DNA of 49,288 bases from Arcobacter sp. CECT 8986 (GTDB taxonomy: Bacteria; Campylobacterota; Campylobacteria; Campylobacterales; Arcobacteraceae), in the NCBI RefSeq assembly GCF_004116725.1, contig NZ_PDKG01000012.1:1-49288 (forward strand), written 5' to 3'. Every line of letters starts with the position of its first letter. The stretch's first letter is position 1. The notes under the pieces are model-generated. The model did not search any database and was not told where the DNA came from. It saw only the letters and a list, made by a program, of their open reading frames with translations. A program made the position numbers and the translations under genes. Below, one piece after another: positions 47,593 to 49,288 of this stretch.

Positions 47593-47985
47593 TTATTCTT
47601 TAGTCTTTCTCCAACCAAACTGAGATTTTGGTTTAAGTTTATCTTTCATATTTACATAAGTAGCTTCACCTGTTTGAGAATCGATACTTACTCCTGAAAG
47701 TTTTACCTCTGGAATTTTCGGATTATAATATGGAGTAAAAATATACTTATCATTTATAATAAAAAATAGGGGAGAACCAATAATTTTTTCTCCATTCTCT
47801 TCATAATATTTCAATTGTAAGTCCCAAGCTTTTTCTAGATTAATCGGAGCTTTTTTAACAAATTCTTCAAATTCTGGTGTCCCATATGCGATTATTTTCA
47901 TTTTATCTTCCCTTTTTGTACAAGATGATAGTATTAAAACTATTAATATTATAGCTAAATAGCTTTTTGATTTTATGGATTCCAA
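47593..47985 (-). CDS. Putative lipoprotein, possible immunity protein
   Basis: A 130-residue lipoprotein with lipobox LILSSC (Cys22) and a small alpha/beta body (IIGSPLFFIINDKYIFTPYY; VSIDSQTGEATYVN) of unknown family. It starts at TTG 47985, inside the last codons of the hydrolase gene, behind a perfect AAGGAGG (47993-47999) seven bases upstream. That tight coupling to a secreted-type wall hydrolase, and an exported location, fit an immunity protein for a peptidoglycan-cutting effector. This is inferred from context only. Confidence 0.6.
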   Translation of the reverse strand: MESIKSKSYLAIILIVLILSSCTKREDKMKIIAYGTPEFEEFVKKAPINLEKAWDLQLKYYEENGEKIIGSPLFFIINDKYIFTPYYNPKIPEVKLSGVSIDSQTGEATYVNMKDKLKPKSQFGWRKTKE

Positions 47986-48941
47986 TCTTCTGCCTCCTTT
48001 TTAATAAGTGTTATTATAGCTTTTTCATTTTTATGTTGGATTGATGTACTTCTTATCTCTGTTTGTAAGTCTTCAAAAATTCCATCAGGAGTTAAAGTAT
48101 CCCAATCAATATTATTAATACCACCATAAGCTAAAGCTTTTTTAACTGTTGTTGTACATTGTTCTCCTGTCCAAGGTTTAACACTATATATTTTCAAATG
48201 TTTATACCTCTCTTCCCACCATTCAAGTATTTTATCTGATTGAGATTTTTTTATATAAAACTCTATTTTATATACTGTTCCATAAACATTATTATTCCTC
48301 CAATTTAAGGATATAAAACTTAATACTTGAGATAAAGTTACATTTTCAGGTTCTTTTGAAATCATCTCAGCCCACCAAGGACGACCTGGAGCAAAATAGA
48401 ATCCAGCATTTGGTATATCGTTAATTCTTACATTATCTTCCATATCACCATCTTGATTTAAATCTGCTTGATATATTTCTTCATTAAATATTTTGTTATT
48501 ACTATAATCAGGACCATAATCAAAAAAACGATTTCCAATTGCCATTGCTGTATGTCCAGCTAATCCTTTTGCTCCCCATCCTGTTTCTTTTGAATGAGGA
48601 AGTTCAACTATAATAGTAATTTTTTCTTCACCTTCAACTACTTCAATCCAAACCTCTTTTTCATACTCTCTTGTTATCTTTTCATTATTATCTGCATCAA
48701 TCCATCCTGAAACATATTTAACTTTTGAAGAGTCTATATTTAATTCATTTGCTAAGCTTAAGATTGTAAATCTTTTCTCTACTTTTGTATTCTCTTGTAC
48801 TTTCTCTTCGTATTCTTTTTGTGCTAATACTTTTTTATTCTTATCATAAAGTTTTAAAATTACTTTTACTTCTTGTCCTATTTTTACATTTACTGTTTTT
48901 GCTGTTAGTTTTATATTATCATCTAGTTTCTTAGTTATCAT
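47973..48941 (-). CDS. Putative secreted permuted-papain-fold amidase, effector-like
   Basis: A 322-residue protein. The N-terminal ~100 residues form a beta-rich linker (VKIGQEVKVILKLYDKNKKV) without a signal peptide. From about 118 comes a domain with His130 in GLAGHTAMAIG followed by FFDYGP, and Cys262 in WTGEQCTTTVKKAL. His before Cys suggests a circularly permuted NlpC/P60-like hydrolase, a type met in type VI effectors. A calcium-loop-like DLNQDGDMED lies between. The ATG at 48941 (AGGA upstream) is preferred over a TTG two codons earlier. It overlaps the upstream partial gene by 11 bases and the downstream lipoprotein by 13. No secretion gene is visible in the window. Confidence 0.55.
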   Translation of the reverse strand: MITKKLDDNIKLTAKTVNVKIGQEVKVILKLYDKNKKVLAQKEYEEKVQENTKVEKRFTILSLANELNIDSSKVKYVSGWIDADNNEKITREYEKEVWIEVVEGEEKITIIVELPHSKETGWGAKGLAGHTAMAIGNRFFDYGPDYSNNKIFNEEIYQADLNQDGDMEDNVRINDIPNAGFYFAPGRPWWAEMISKEPENVTLSQVLSFISLNWRNNNVYGTVYKIEFYIKKSQSDKILEWWEERYKHLKIYSVKPWTGEQCTTTVKKALAYGGINNIDWDTLTPDGIFEDLQTEIRSTSIQHKNEKAIITLIKKEAEDWNP

Positions 48942-49288
48942 CTTCAAATCCTAAACTACTTATATATTTTCCTTCTTCATCATATGTTAATTTACTATTT
49001 GCACTATCTTGAATTTTACCTTCAATGTATGCTAAAAAGTTAATCTCATATACTTTTTCTTCTTTTAGATTATGAATGATTGTCTCTTTTCCATTATAAA
49101 TCTCTCTTTGTGTATCTTCTATATTCCATCTAATTTGTGCTAACTCTTCTTGCCTTGGACTTTCTACATTTAGTACAGCTATACATTCACCTTCTTCTTG
49201 TGAAATATGAGAGCTAACTATATCTTCAACTTCTAAATATCTTGCAAGTTGTGTTTGTGTATATCCTTCTTCTTCACTATTACTTACA
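48931..49288 (-). CDS. Partial gene at the window edge, unknown protein
   Basis: An open frame enters from the right edge and ends at TAA 48931-48933. The visible 118 residues are acidic and contain TQTQLARYLEVEDIVSSHIS, then YEINFLAYIEGKIQDSANSK. The start is outside the window. Overlap with the amidase-like gene by 11 bases says they are co-transcribed and translated together. I do not recognise a family; a carrier or adaptor of the following effector-like protein is possible. Confidence 0.55.
   Translation of the reverse strand, partial: VSNSEEEGYTQTQLARYLEVEDIVSSHISQEEGECIAVLNVESPRQEELAQIRWNIEDTQREIYNGKETIIHNLKEEKVYEINFLAYIEGKIQDSANSKLTYDEEGKYISSLGFEDDN

Overview
This window is AT-rich, compact chromosomal DNA that looks like a member of the Campylobacterota, close to Arcobacter and its relatives. 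Supporting signs are the fabZ-lpxA-clpX-mreB-mreC run, a helical-shape carboxypeptidase of the Csd4/Pgp1 type, a 70-residue bS21, QueH in place of QueG, and chemoreceptors with a WESF tail. The assignment is inferred from gene content and translated sequence only; no database was searched.

Layout. Positions 1-180 hold the end of an rRNA operon (5S rRNA and terminator). Next come a DASS/SLC13 anion transporter and a tight three-gene copper operon (CopZ-like chaperone, ArsR/CadC-type regulator, CopA-type P1B ATPase) behind a strong promoter whose start region carries a perfect 10-4-10 palindrome. rpsU, moaC, a DUF493 protein and two peptidoglycan peptidases (M15 and Csd4-like M99) follow. From 8.2 to 16.6 kb there is a minus-strand housekeeping run: surE, dnaE, a patatin, an LpxH2-like phosphoesterase, a second DASS transporter and a DJ-1 protein. 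A pair of FlgO-domain lipoproteins faces recJ, pyrG and ccoG. From 23.0 to 32.9 kb lies a sensory island: two chemoreceptors, an OmpR-type regulator with a PAS histidine kinase, a double-receiver/PAS/HD-GYP phosphodiesterase, and a small unknown gene that appears frameshifted at a run of ten T.

The most unusual region is about 32.99-37.89 kb, which I read as a decayed Tn7-like transposon. It holds a tyrosine recombinase cut off before its HxxR and Tyr residues, an orphan C-terminal reading frame probably left from a deleted DDE transposase (tniA/tnsB), intact tniB and tniQ genes, and a convergent TnsE-like gene broken by two in-frame TAG codons. Three 20-22 bp repeats and a terminal TGTC lie at its right edge inside the 3' end of mnmG, so the element seems to supply the last codons and stop of mnmG. 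A TTTAT sequence borders both proposed ends.

After mnmG come ribE, and then on the minus strand mreC, mreB, clpX, lpxA, fabZ, lpxB and queH (cell shape, proteostasis, lipid A, tRNA modification). The window ends with a small lipoprotein that seems to start at AUA, and a minus-strand set resembling a secreted papain-like (permuted NlpC/P60-type) hydrolase with a downstream lipoprotein, possibly an effector-immunity pair, plus a partial gene at the window edge.
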